The notes beneath the pieces are model-generated. The model was given only the letters and a program-made list of their open reading frames with translations, ran no database searches and was not told where the DNA came from. The position numbers and the translations under genes are program-made. This document shows positions 10,840-22,440 of a stretch of DNA of 64,000 bases, piece after piece (position 1 is the first letter of the stretch; each line of letters opens with the position of its first letter). Source of the DNA: Ophioderma brevispina (Eukaryota > Echinodermata > Ophiuroidea > Amphilepidida > Ophiodermatidae); contig JAMKCH010035957.1 of assembly GCA_023653785.1 (NCBI GenBank), positions 1 through 64,000 on the forward strand, in the 5' to 3' direction.

Positions 10840-11790
10840 AACCCTCACCCCGGACCGGGTCGTTTTGCCCGGCCCGACGGCCCAATCGAACCGGTTGACA
10901 AACCACCAGCATGTGGGGCTGCAATCTATTTTTATTTTTACGGCCCAGATGCAACCAGAGAACCAAATTTGCGTTTCATTGCATCTCGGCCATTTTCCCG
11001 GCACAGGAATAAGTAGCGTAAGTCAATAACGGCCCAGATTCAACGAAACACATCGCGCCAATTCCCGAAATACAGGCCGCAGATCAACGAAAACATCGCG
11101 TCATTTTTCCCGAAGACGGCCCGATGCACGAGGAACATCTTGCCATTTTCCGAAAAACGTCTCAGAGCAACTAGGACCATGCGTGCTATGCATGAGAAAC
11201 AGGATAATAAAATAAATACATAGATAATGGATGCCGTACTTCACACTGATTGCTGTAGTTCGCCAGTCGTGAGGTGCGCTATTACGCTACATCATATTCG
11301 TGCATGGCGCTATTACACTACGTCATGCTCCGGTTTACGTCATGGAATGCGTTTATGCATAATTTAAAAGGTAGCTTATCGAAAATGGTGGCGCTATCAA
11401 CCATCGAAATCGAATTGTCTATGGCATTTTGTGTACTACTTGTTTCACCCCCCACGCCTGATGAAAAGCATTTGCACCTTCTGCCTTCTGCGGGCAAACC
11501 GCCCGAAATGCAGTGAAATCATCGCGTCCTTTTCCCGTATTGACGTCCCAGGTGCAACGAGGAACATCGCGTCATTTCGGAAGACGGCGCAGATGAAACG
11601 GAACATCGCGTCAATTTCCGTACAGACGGCCCAGATGCAACAGGACATCGTCATTTCCGGTAAGAACCGCACAGATGCAATGAGGGCAATGAGAGTCATT
11701 TGCGCGCCAAAATGTTGTTGACGGCCGAGGATGCACGAGAAACATTTTCGACCGGTACACGTTTTCGTGGCTCCATTGCATCTATTGGGG
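10840..11790 (-). mobile_element. Tandem-repeat element T, copy B
   Basis: Reverse complement of 2,750-3,720: repeat blocks at about 10,930-11,160 and 11,520-11,760 (core GACGGCCCAGATGCAACGA) around a middle with CATGCTCCGGTTTACGTCA. Its right end abuts block B directly at 11,790-11,793, unlike copy A, which lies about 180 bp from block A. Confidence 0.75.
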
Positions 11791-13899
11791 CTCACGAAAG
11801 CTGGCTGTGTTTTTGCCAACGATAGTCCTTGGTTTTGCGTGATGAGTGACAGGGATACAATACAAGGATTTGTCAACACCAATTGGGGGTATCAGCTCTT
11901 TTGGCATGGGTCAGTGAGCAGAGCACAATAACTAAATTGCAAACCCAATTATGGGTGTTACGTGGAATTTTATAGATTTTAACAACCCAGAATTAATTGA
12001 ATCTTGCAACACCACAAAAAAACTACTGCAAGTTGTAAATGAGCTGATTCGGCCACCAACGGCAGGGTGTCTGGTTTTGTTCCTAGACAAGGCGGTAAAG
12101 GGTAGCACAACTCCTCAATTGTGCGCTTTCTACGAAGTCCCGAGATATGGCCGAAACAGATTTGGTGTCGGGTGCATTACCGCGTGCTTTGGGGTGTTGC
12201 TTAATGTGGCGCCCCCCTTCGGCGAGGGGGCGGCGGACCGTTTAATCGATCAACCACGTAATCAATTACCCTGACTATTGATTTTTCCGTCTAACGGGAA
12301 CCGATCACAATCACGAGGATTAAAATAAGGAGATACCCTGTGGACGAACAGTGGTCCTGGACCTTGCTTTACATGGGACGCTAATAACTACTCGGGTTTA
12401 GATTTTAAGGGTGGGACACAGCACAAAGTCCAGATAAAACGCTGGATAACATACATAGGCGATAATCTTGTAACTATTTAGACCGTAAAACGTGAATTGG
12501 TTTATATGAAAGCTTTGAATTTTCTAAATTTTGCTATAACAAACAGTAATATATACGGTGAATTAAGTTATTTTACAAAAACAAATGTAGAGAACTACAC
12601 TATTTTCCAGGGATTTCATTGAAGGGACCGCCGAATTTAAAACCTTGCGCCCAATGCTGTAGCAAATATAAACCTTGATTCCATAAAATAGATCAATAAA
12701 TCTATGTATATTTCATTTTAATAAAGCTGTAAATTTTGTGACGTTTTGTACTAAACGGTCAGGTTATGTTCGTGGGCGTCAAATCGAGTTGGGCTTCTGA
12801 ACCTAGTCCAGCTAGGGGATAACTGAAATAGCGCTTTGAAAAACAAAAGAATTAACCCTAACACGTCAAAACATTAGGTCAGTGTACAACCACTTAACTG
12901 GGGTGGCCTGGGCCAAGCGAGGGCGCTATATATAGCCGAGTCTTGCTTGGCTGTTTGTTACTGTCATGGTTAGGTCTCAACGGTGAACACGTGTTCCTCG
13001 TTGGGATACCATGATGTTAATAAATACAGAGGACCAAAATTTCGTTGGAGTGGGGGGGTTTAGTTGTGGCGTGCGCGAACTTGCGTATTTTATTGCCATA
13101 GCCATCTTGTGGGGTAAAGGATCAAAAGACGACAGGCACCAAGTGTCAACCCCCTGTCACGACACAATTAAATAAACACCGCACACCCCAGAATGCGCAC
13201 TTGCATGCAGAGAAGTTGCAAGTTATAGCCTACATCATGTATGCAATCAAAACTTTCCAAATTTAGTACCAAAATATTTTCCATTAGGCCTATGCTGCAG
13301 CATATGTATAATCCAGGTCGCAAACTGTTTAAGGATGTTTTACTATATACAGTAAGCCTGTTTCAACATGATTGTCACAAAGATTTTTTTGTTCGAACAG
13401 AGAAGTGTGTGAGGACTATCACTTCTCTTTTAGGCCTACAACCTTAAGTCCTTTTATCTAAACAAAAGCAGTGTGATATATGTTTAACATGATTTTAACC
13501 ATTTCTAAAGTCTGAGGAAATATGCTGACCTTACAATGTTTTTTTGTAGCCCCTCAACATCCTCCACCTCCCTGCGCGATGGCGTGAATAATGACACAGC
13601 AACACCATACTTTCATACAACACTCTACTCTCGCTCTGAATTTTTTCCTGAACCACTGTTAAGATACAGGGACAACTATTTGAACTGCGTCACTGACTGT
13701 GCAAGCACTGGTATAAATTATGCTATGGCAAATTGATCTTGATTTTCTGACAAGATGATCGTCGAGGGACCGGAAGGTGAAGCAGGTACTCCAGTAATAA
13801 TCTGTTTGGAAGGAAAAAGAGGACGTGTGCTACCTTGACCGCCTTGTCAGGATAAGGTTGCCGAATTCGGGGGGAGGGGACTTTTTATGGAACTCTTGT

Positions 13900-14430
13900 C
13901 GACTTGTTGTCCCGTCCCCGTCCCGTGTTGATTGTGGGCGCTGCCGACAACGTTCGGGACGGGGACTATAAAATGGGCTTCCGTCCGTGTGTCCGTGTGT
14001 CCGTATGTCCGGATGTCCGTGTGAGAAAAGGTTAACCTGGAATGTCTGTGATGAAAATGTTAACCCCTATGTGCTGGATTCTTTGAAAACAGTATATAAT
14101 CGGACACACAAAATTCCTTCGCTAACTGAAAGGTCCATCATGGCATTCCTCGTTTTTGCAATTTGAAAATGTTGATACATGCGGGTTAGGTATCAAATGA
14201 GCTAATAAATAATGCGTACTACTGTACATCGCTAAAACGGTACATCGACACACACACAAAATTCCTTCTCTAAACATGATAGTCCATCATGGCATGCATC
14301 GTTTGTGCAATTTTGAATGCAAGTATGTGATATATACGGTTTAGGTATGCAATGAGCTAATTAAATATGCTTCATTGCTGTATCTCTGAACGTCCATCGG
14401 ATCGGCAAAATTCCCTTCGCTACATAGACT
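13900..14430 (+). repeat. Family R tandem array, copy B
   Basis: Starts with a stem: GTCCCCGTCCCG and, about 30 bases later, CGGGACGGGGAC, exact reverse complements. Then come ACTATAAAATGGGC, a GTCCGTGTGTCC simple repeat, and about three units with AATTCCTTCGCTA and GGCATGCATCGTTTGTGCAA. Confidence 0.75.
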
Positions 14431-14434
14431 AACT

Positions 14435-14965
14435 ATGCTATGGGGGGTGTGAGGTGTTTGGGGGAGGGGGTTGGTTTTGGGGAGGGGGTTGGGTGTTGGA
14501 GAGTGAGTGTGGTGTTGGGGAGGTGTGGGTGTTGCAGCCTGGTGTTTGGAGTGGGTTGGGTATGTGCGGTGTTGGGGAGGGAGGTTTGGGTATTGTGGGG
14601 TTGGGAGGGGGGGGTTGTTGCTTTGGGTTACGGTGTTGCGGGGTGTTGGGAAGGGGAGCCGTGTTATAGGGTATTGGAGTAGGGTTGGGTGTTTAGGGTG
14701 TTAAAGAGGGGTGGGGTGTTTTGCAGGGGTGTTGGTATTAGGGTGGGTTTTTGGGATGATGGTTGTGGGTGTCTTGTATGAGGGTGGGGTGTTGGGGATG
14801 ATGGGTTTTGGGTGGGGAGTTGTTTGTGGGGGGGGTTGTTCTGTGTTTGTGGGGTGGGGTGTTGTGGAGTTGTGGGGTGTTTTGGTGGTGAGGGTGTGGG
14901 GTTTTGGCGGGGTGTTTGGGGAGGGGGTGGAGTGTTGCGGGGTATTGGGGAAGTGGTAGGGTGTT
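14435..14965 (+). repeat. G-rich minisatellite, copy B
   Basis: Counterpart of 6,450-6,955, made of GGGTGTTGGGGAGG-like units with G on the plus strand. Confidence 0.9.
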
Positions 14966-15267
14966 GAAGTTCATGTAATCCATGTTAGTGATCGCAACAT
15001 CGGCGGTGACCATATTTTATTACGCAATCGCTTAAAATACGCGTCGCCTTTGTTTTTATTTGCAAGTTTTCACTTCAGATTCCTCAGGCTCATTAACACT
15101 CCTCACGTTGCACTGACTTAGTAAAGGACTTCTCGTTTCATCATCTGACAAGTCCGAATCAGAATCCTCGACGAAATCACTGTCTCTTGTTATTCTACCA
15201 TGATGAACGTTTTTATTTGGGCGTACTCGCATCACGGTAGAAGCACTTCCTTATACGGCTTGAATTC

Positions 15268-15348
15268 AGTATTCTGCCACCACGTCCTTCAAGTGATGCA
15301 GTTTATTCCGTTCAGGCTGCCGAATACATAGGGTGGTGGCAGAATACT
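15268..15348. repeat. Perfect 16-bp inverted repeat
   Basis: AGTATTCTGCCACCAC at 15,268-15,283 pairs perfectly with GTGGTGGCAGAATACT at 15,333-15,348, with a 49-nt spacer. The end of the A/B homology falls inside it. Confidence 0.85.
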
Positions 15349-16304
15349 AAATTCTTTCCCCTTATAGACAAATCCGACCAGCCAAATGATGGTCAGAATT
15401 GATCCGCCATTACTGGGGGGGCATCCAACCCAAAACCTACCCAAATCTTTTGTACGTCTGTACCACGCTTGATTAAGTATAATTCACACTTAATCTGCAC
15501 ATTTGGGTGAATTCAAGCAGGATGCACCCCAGCTATGGCTGCCAGTGAGGTGTTGGAATGTGTCAAACCGGATTCGTGTATACAATATTCAACCTGTAGC
15601 AGTGTAAATGAATAGGCTCTGAAGAAAAAAGGTTCCGCAAATTTTCGGAGCTAATAAAAATTGTTTCATATTATCCTTGCTCGTAAAATAAGGCACACAC
15701 TTACCTGAGAAGGTCTTTTATCATAATACTAATAGATGCATAAAATTCATAATTAGTAATTCTGAGATACAAAATTCAGGGGAAATTCTTCCATATAATT
15801 GTATAGTTCCACAACAGTGACGACAGTAGTCCTAGTAACTAGGACATTCGAATCCATTTATCATTAGCACTGGGCATTATCGAACAGCTGATTCTCATGT
15901 CCTAGTTCGTTGTACTAAAGTGACATACGGTATTTATGGCACACAAACTTTGCAAGGTTACCGAGACAAAAATACCGCCAATACGCACTCAACATGCATT
16001 CATGTGAATTCTTGCAATGCTTACCTTACTCTACATACCATTAGCTTTGCAATTTGATATCCCAAATTGTTAATTTGAGAAGAAATAGGATGGAGCGATC
16101 GTTCTCAAAGCAGAAATAAAGTCTAACTTTGAAACCGGAAGCATAAATTACGAGGTTAAAGGTCATATACACGGTAAACAAACCACACCACCGAGGAACA
16201 AAATCTGTTTCCAACACATTCAGATGATGCCGGCCAAGCCCATACAAAAAAAGTAACTAATTTAGGCGGTTATATGTGGGTAACAGGGGGATGGACGCCC
16301 GATG
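15349..16304. other. No gene seen
   Basis: Mixed AT-rich DNA with one run of G near 15,414. No repeat or ORF that I can support. Confidence 0.5.
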
Positions 16305-16811
16305 TTCGATACTAGTTCGTAGAAGAAATTTGGAGAAAACTGCATTTGAAAATTCAATTTTCGCGCCATTTCAAAAATCCCTAGACTGCTGAGAACGTTA
16401 TTTATTCAAATTTAGTCTCATTCTCGTGTATATGGGGTCCTACCACGCCTATTGACTCCACGAGGTCCGAGCATGAAGGTATACAAACGCACACGAGACT
16501 ACGGCGCTCATGCAACACAACGTATACCCGGCGTATTGACAGGATCTGGCTCATATCGCACCACATTTTGCTCAAATTTCCCTTCCAAGACCTGATTTGT
16601 CATAGTTGATCACATTTTTTCGTGAAGTTAACGTATAAGATTCGTTTTATGGGTTTGGCCTTTTGCAGTAAACCGTTTTCGCACAGTTATGACAGAAAAA
16701 TGACCGTATAATCATGAGCCTTTAACACCATAAAATCTACATGTTTACTGGGCATTTATATAGAGTGCTAATTTTCCGACGGATGCCAAATAAATCCGAC
16801 CTTCCCCCCTG
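16305..16811 (+). repeat. Repeat X, copy 2 (empty site)
   Basis: Reverse complement of 8,512-9,425 without the 410-bp insertion. It gives the uninterrupted target sequence for that insertion at 16,515-16,522. Confidence 0.85.
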
Positions 16812-16847
16812 GTGGGTAAGTATTTATGAGTTCCTCCTAGTAAAAAA

Positions 16848-16877
16848 ACAAACAAACAAAAACAACAACAACAACAA
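16848..16877. repeat. AAAC/AAC microsatellite
   Basis: AAACAAACAAAC followed by five AAC units, just upstream of a LINE fragment. Confidence 0.9.
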
Positions 16878-17008
16878 TGCGACCTCGTCCTTGTCCGTTA
16901 TTCATTCAGCATTAATTTTTAGATTCTCTTATAAACAGTGGCTTTTGAAAAGTGAGTAGAGAGGGCAGTTTTTACTTTAATTTTATTTACTTTCACTGAA
17001 AATTTAAG

Positions 17009-18670
17009 ATGGAAGATGCACATGCTAGGAACAACAGCCATGAACTCTTCAAGTGTGTCTGTAGACTAGCGAGTGAAAGAGCTCAACTGCCAGCAGCTGC
17101 CAAAGACAAACATGGTTCCCTCAAAACTGCTCCAGATAAAGTAATGAAGTGCTGGGAAGAACACTTCAGCAAACATCTCAACACTGAATTCCTCAGAGAT
17201 GGAAGAAGTACTTCACTCCATCCCAGAACCTGGCAATTCTAACTCAACAGGCGTGCCTTTCTCAATAGAGGAAGTAGAAGAGGCCATTAAGAAACTGAAA
17301 AATAACAAAGCATGTGGATGGGATAAAATCTCTGCTGAAACCCTGAAAGCAGGTGGCCCAGCTATGAGACAGCTACTGTTGAAAATAATCAACATTGCCT
17401 GGGTAGAAGGGGAAATTCCAGAAGACTGGAGCAAGGGACTGATAACTCCAGTATACAAGAAAGGTGAGAAACTAGATCCCACCAACTATAGAGCAATTAC
17501 TTTACTGTCCATCCCAGGGAAAGCATTCTGTAGAATGATCCTGAACCGGATCCAGGACACCATAGATGACTACCTTGGAGAGGAACAATGTGGTTTCAGA
17601 AACTCAAGAGGTACTACTGATGCTGTATTTATTGTTCGCCAAGTGCTAGAGAAGGCCAAAGAAAGACGCATTCCTATACACTGGAACTTCGTAGATTTTA
17701 AAGCAGCATTTGATACCATTTGGAGAGAGGCACTCTGGAAATGCTTAAGATCAATTGTAGTAGACAGCAAGCTGTAGACCTAATTGAAAAGAGGTATGAG
17801 CAAACCATATGCTCAGTAGTGGTGAAGGGAAAAACTCACTGATGGTTAGGAAGTTCTTAGTTGGTGTGAGACAGGAGATGCCTTCCTATCTCCATGCCTA
17901 CTTCAATCCTCTTCTTAGAAGTTGTAATGAGAGAAGTTCAAAACCTAGGCCCGAATGCAAATGGGAGAGATGAAACTCGAACAACATCGTTATGCCGATG
18001 ACACAACCCTGCTGGCAATGGTCTTTGAAAAGTACAGCTATCACAGGAAGAAACTGGAAAAAGGCCTGCGCCAAATGGGGATGAAGATCAACCCATCTAA
18101 ATTGCAAAGATAATGTCCGATGACCAGAGACATCAGCCCTTAAACCAGACCATATGACAAGTAAATGATTTTGTCTTGCTGGGAAGTCATGTGCTTCGGT
18201 TTAAGGAGGACATACAGAGGAGTACGAGGACTGCAGCATGGCATTCGGGAATCAAGGAATACCAGTATGGAGCAATTATGACATTCACAAGATCACTCAA
18301 AGTCAGAATATACGTCTCTTATAACTCCCCATTGCCACCATATTGGAGAGGAGTCCTGGGTATTGCGCAAGACAGACTGCCAAAAGGCTAGAAAGCTTTG
18401 AGATGAGATTTCTCCAGGTCCATCCTAGGGGTGAACCTTCTGGACAAAACTAGGCATATGAATGAAATTTAGACAGCGTCTGAACATAACATGCACCATC
18501 ACGGGAGCAGTCACCGGAGACGGATGAGTGGTTTGGACATGTTTGTCAGGATGCCGGAACACAAATTACCTACCAAGCATATACGCCAAAGACTTCAAAA
18601 AAGTGTAGGGAAGCAGGTCGCCCACCAGCAAGATGGAAGGACCAGATCACCAAGGACACCGCGCCACAAA
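17009..18670 (+). pseudogene. LINE reverse transcriptase, decayed
   Basis: A non-LTR retrotransposon ORF2 fragment in several frames. The best frame (17,199-17,777) shows the pre-RT stretch KLKNNKACGWDKISAETLK, then NYRAITLLSIPGKAF, EEQCGFRNSRGTTDAVF and the palm motif VDFKAAFDTIW. After a frame break, YADD with TTLLA is encoded at 17,991-18,002, preceded by GVRQ. The 3' part (18,385-18,660) keeps RRLESFEMRFL- and RPPARWKDQI-like pieces typical of the C-terminal region of such LINEs. The endonuclease domain is not seen, so it is 5'-truncated near 16,960. The clade is uncertain (RTE- or I/jockey-like). It abuts the Gypsy-like element on the opposite strand at about 18,670. Confidence 0.85.
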
Positions 18671-21470
18671 GGGAGTCGGAGTTCTTGGGTAGTACTAGTG
18701 TAACTGGGAGATCTTCTGTAGAACTGGAGGGTGAAGCTAGTTCAGATGGAAATAAGCAGTGGAGTCGGGGGCTTTGGCATGGGTCACTAGATGTCCTCAC
18801 TGTCGTGTCAACTGAGGCTGGGGATGATGATCCAAAAGATGAGTTGGGTTGTGCTCAAAGATTGACTTGGGACCTTTATAGCATTCTGATTTTTTGATGC
18901 CGATTACGGAAGTATTCTAACTAGATCCAACAAACTTGCGAAAATTACACCAATGTCCTCGAAGGAAGTGACCAAATATCTGTTCCTGGCACGTAGATTT
19001 GTCGCGGTCTGATACAGGTACACTGTGTCACCGGACTTCAATTGGAGTGGTGGGGGCAACTGATCCTAAGGTGCCTTTGGACTTTTCACTATGGGGGTGG
19101 GTTTTTGCTGATCGCTCTGAGTTGGGGACTGGATCATTGGTGGTAGAGAAAGGTTTGCTGGTTTGTGAACTGATCCCGTTGAGACCACGTCTCACGTGAC
19201 GAGAGGGCACTTCACGCGGTGAACCTAATGCGAGAATTTAGACATGCTGGGGCGAGTGAGAGCGTGAGCGGGGATACAGGGACTGGCCCAGTGGGTCTGG
19301 CGTATAACAGTTCATCCTTAATTCGCGAACTGCCTTCTCTGCTATGTGGATTTATTGTTACTTCTTGATGCGTCCAACCTCAATGCTAATGCGATTTTGC
19401 CTGAGGAAGGCCTCATACAGCGGGACAAGCGTGAAAAACCAGGTGCGGGGGGGTCAGTACGAATGACAGCCGGTGGCCCATCCAGTGGACGCATTTCTAT
19501 GTAGAGGCGGATCAAGGCATTCAAGAAGCGTGCATGCGGTTCGTATCCACAAGCATGACGTGGGGGGGGAAATGACGTGGGTTTTCCCGCAGATAAGGAT
19601 CAAACTGCGGGGTACGCTTAGGACATCTGCTTGAAAATGAGACGCCAAACAGCTCAGGAGGATGCCTGTGGACTGCTTGATAGGTGTGTGGAGGGTGCGG
19701 AAGGGGGATGCAAGTGATGACAGCTGGATGTCAACTGCTCAAATGACATGTCCATGTCCAAGGCGTGGAAAAATCGGGCGGTCATAGAAGTTAGCTGGTG
19801 ACGACTGGGGATGGTCTAACTGAATGGCAGGCAGTAAGGAGGCCATTCAGAACTTGGCGAGGAGGAACAATAATACACCCGCGTGTTGGGGAAAGTGGCT
19901 AGTCACGGCGGACGACCAACAGACCATCCTTGGCAATGGAAGCAACTGGTAGGTATCGTTTTTCACATCTTGACATTAGTGGTCTGCTTTGATGGCCGTG
20001 TGCCCTGGACCAAGTGAGCATGGGTTCTACGTAAGTCAGAACATTCCACTGAATGGATGACCAAGCAGCTTTGCTGGTGAACTGGAGAGCTTAGCATTGC
20101 CTGAGATGACAGTCTTGAGCAGAACTGGTAGGACGGTGGTAGACTCCTCTTATGTTTACCAAGCTGCCAAATTGGCAGGTTGGGTCTGGGCAATGCATTG
20201 CAGCTGGCGAAATCAGGATGGAATGTTGGCTTGATCCAGAGACATGACGAAACTGTCATTGAGAACGGCTAACTGTGACAAAAATGTGACACCCGAGGAC
20301 TGCGGAAAATTCTCCCAACGCAAAGCTTCCAAAGGCCTGCACCTCATGGCGTACTATCAGTAGTATACAAAGCATGTGTTTGGAGTTGAATAATGAAAGA
20401 ACTGAAGTGCTTGGTAGATGCAGAAATAGACAAGGTTCAACTTCACCTGGTAGCCAGGTGGGTGGCGTCACGCAAACTTGGCACTGAAGAATCCAGCAAG
20501 GGTTGTGTGGTCTGCCATTTGCGGGTTATATACAAAGTTAAACCAATACTGGCTTCTTGGACAGAGCCATCAGTAACAATCCAAAGTTGTTCATCTGGGC
20601 GGGAAGGTGTAGTACGTTTGTGGAGTTTAGGCAGCTTGAGCAGTCTTGAAGACAGAGAGAGTCAATTAGAACATGTGAATTTGTCTTGTGTCTGGCGGCC
20701 CTGCATACCACATTCTAACTGGTTTTAGGGCCAAAAGTTCTAGCACACTCAGGAATACACGAGCCAAGACTTTGAATACACCAATGAACGATCTCATTCC
20801 ACAGACCTTTTCTGGGAAAGCGTAGCCACACGGTGTGGACTGGCTTGAAGTGTTCCATTGGACCAGATCCAGCCAAGCTGACAGTAACTCTGGGGACATA
20901 TAAACCGTCTTGACTGGCAGAAAGAACGTGCCAGAAAGCGCAGATGACATTTGACAGAGACATGCAGACTAATCTCCAATTAGCAGCAACCATCAATGTG
21001 TCACCACTGCAGTACAAATCATCAGCAAGCTTTGCAACCACACCATTCTCCAGGGTCACCGAGAACAGGCCACATTAGCTCTTCAAGTGCCATTTCCGAA
21101 CCAGGCATACCCATTGCGGATGCTTGTGTATACACGGGCGCCACGGGAAATGGAAGTAGCTACACACACAGATATTTCATAGACTGGCGAAGGGAGAGGG
21201 GAAACTGGTAGAAGGCACTGGTGAGGTCAGTTGCTTAAGGTAACTTCCACCTTAGCAATTACGTAGGTAGAATCCACACAGGCATAAGTGAAGGCTTGGG
21301 TTTGCTGTACCTGCCTACATCAGCGAATGCAGTAAAACTAAACGAAAACCGCCAATGGGCTTCTGGACCAAGAATGAGGGGTTGAGGTACTTCAACTGCA
21401 ATACCGACATCTTATGGCCGTGCAAAGACCCAGATTTTCAAGCTCATCAAACTTGTGTTGCAGTTCCTGA
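18670..21470 (-). pseudogene. Ty3/Gypsy-like pol, decayed
   Basis: Read right to left on the minus strand: RT N-terminal part (21,470-21,270, AFADVGRYSKP), TDLTSAFYQFPLS and SAMGMPGSEMALEELM near 21,220-21,070, the catalytic LADDLYCSGDT near 21,000-21,035, GWIWSNGTL and MRSFIGVFKVLARV near 20,870-20,760. RNase H follows (WIVTDGS-like, 20,600-20,550), then the integrase zinc-binding and core region: IQLDHPSRHQL near 19,810, FQADVL near 19,640, VIRTDPPAPGF near 19,460 and an AEKAVREL-like segment near 19,340. Many frameshifts break it. No gag, protease or LTR was found; both ends are cut by LINE sequence. Known family order RT-RNaseH-integrase supports Gypsy rather than Copia. Confidence 0.85.
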
Positions 21471-21789
21471 GTTTATATGGGCATACTGGGGAAGTCGGCG
21501 CTTTGCGTTGTGGTGGCTGGGCTTTTTGGGCCCATATTAACAAAGCTTGAAAGGGACCAGATGGAAGGATCAGGAAAAAAATAAAAATTTATCAACAAAA
21601 TAAAATATGTTGGTAGAAAGAATATCGGGATTGGATGGATTAAGGTCTGCAGTTCAACATAATGATATGTACAGTCGCAACTCTGGTGGTATGTGGTCGC
21701 GGGGGTCATAAAAATTCGACAGAGCGATAGTGAAAAAATGCCCTAGATTAAACATAAATGCAAATGAGGACGTGGAGGTGAAAGTATTA
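21471..21789. other. No gene seen
   Basis: AT-rich linker between the Gypsy-like pol and the CR1/L2 fragments, with an A-rich patch near 21,575. It may hold unrecognised upstream Gypsy sequence. Confidence 0.4.
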
Positions 21790-22130
21790 AAGTCGCTTGT
21801 CTAATGCTTCGATGTGTGCCCTCGTCTTGCGTCGGCCACGGGTCCAGCCTGAATGGGTTGTGGGAAATAGGGCGGTCTGTAAACGTCTTGGTTTGTGGTT
21901 GATACTTGATAGGTGTCTTGATGAAATCTTGTCCAGTGTTCCTTGTCTGGTAGGCATGTATGGGTGATTCCTACTAGATGGTTCTGAGTTTGTACACATT
22001 CCAGTCTCGCTTTCTTCCGTCTTTCGTGAAGAGTGTCCCACTCCAAGTCCTTCATCATGCTGTTGCAACTACTTTCTCTTCTGGTAATCGTCAGAAGCAA
22101 AGCGGGCAGCTCTTCGTTGAATTGCTTTCA
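21790..22130 (-). pseudogene. CR1/L2-type LINE, 3' coding end
   Basis: On the minus strand the region gives RRAARF-like sequence (22,125-22,100), MMKDLEWDTLHERRKKARLE, IQNHLVGI-like and TYQVSTTNQDVYR, the pattern of the C-terminal tail of CR1/L2 ORF2 (RAARF - L-W - RR--AR - Y--). Frames shift at least twice. It lies next to a second diverged copy of the same tail. Confidence 0.75.
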
Positions 22131-22440
22131 ATTGTGGTGTATAAACGGTTTATATGTTGGTCTTGCAATGATCTGGTCTAGTTTCCTTGCTTTGTTGTAG
22201 AATTGGTCCTGGGTTACCCTATAGATGGTTCTTGATTTGTATGCATCATTCCCAGTCTTCTCGCTTTCTTTCTTCTTTCTGAATATTTTCCCCCCTCCAA
22301 GTCCTTCATCAAATGCTGGTTGCACTACTTTTCTCTTCATGTAATCTTCCAGAAGCAAAGCTCGGCAGCTCTTCGTTACTTGCTTCCGCTTATCTATGTC
22401 TCTCTTGGTATTAGTGTGGCTATAAATGATGTTAAGATCA
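22131..22440 (-). pseudogene. CR1/L2-type LINE, second 3' end copy
   Basis: A diverged copy of 21,790-22,130: both contain CCAAGTCCTTCATCA, a TTTCTCTTC-GTAATC segment and AGAAGCAAAGC-GGCAGCTCTTCG. Minus-strand pieces include TNTKRDIDKRKQV, which continues the coding of 23,385-23,700 across the intervening TIR element. Confidence 0.7.

Larger units (their letters stand above)
11793..15293 (+). repeat. Duplicated 3.4 kb block, copy B
   Basis: Colinear direct copy of 4,028-7,297, lacking the first 130 bp of block A (that position is taken by element T). Homology ends near 15,293, shortly after GGCTTGAATTCAGTATTCTG. Frames open in one copy are broken in the other. Confidence 0.85.
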
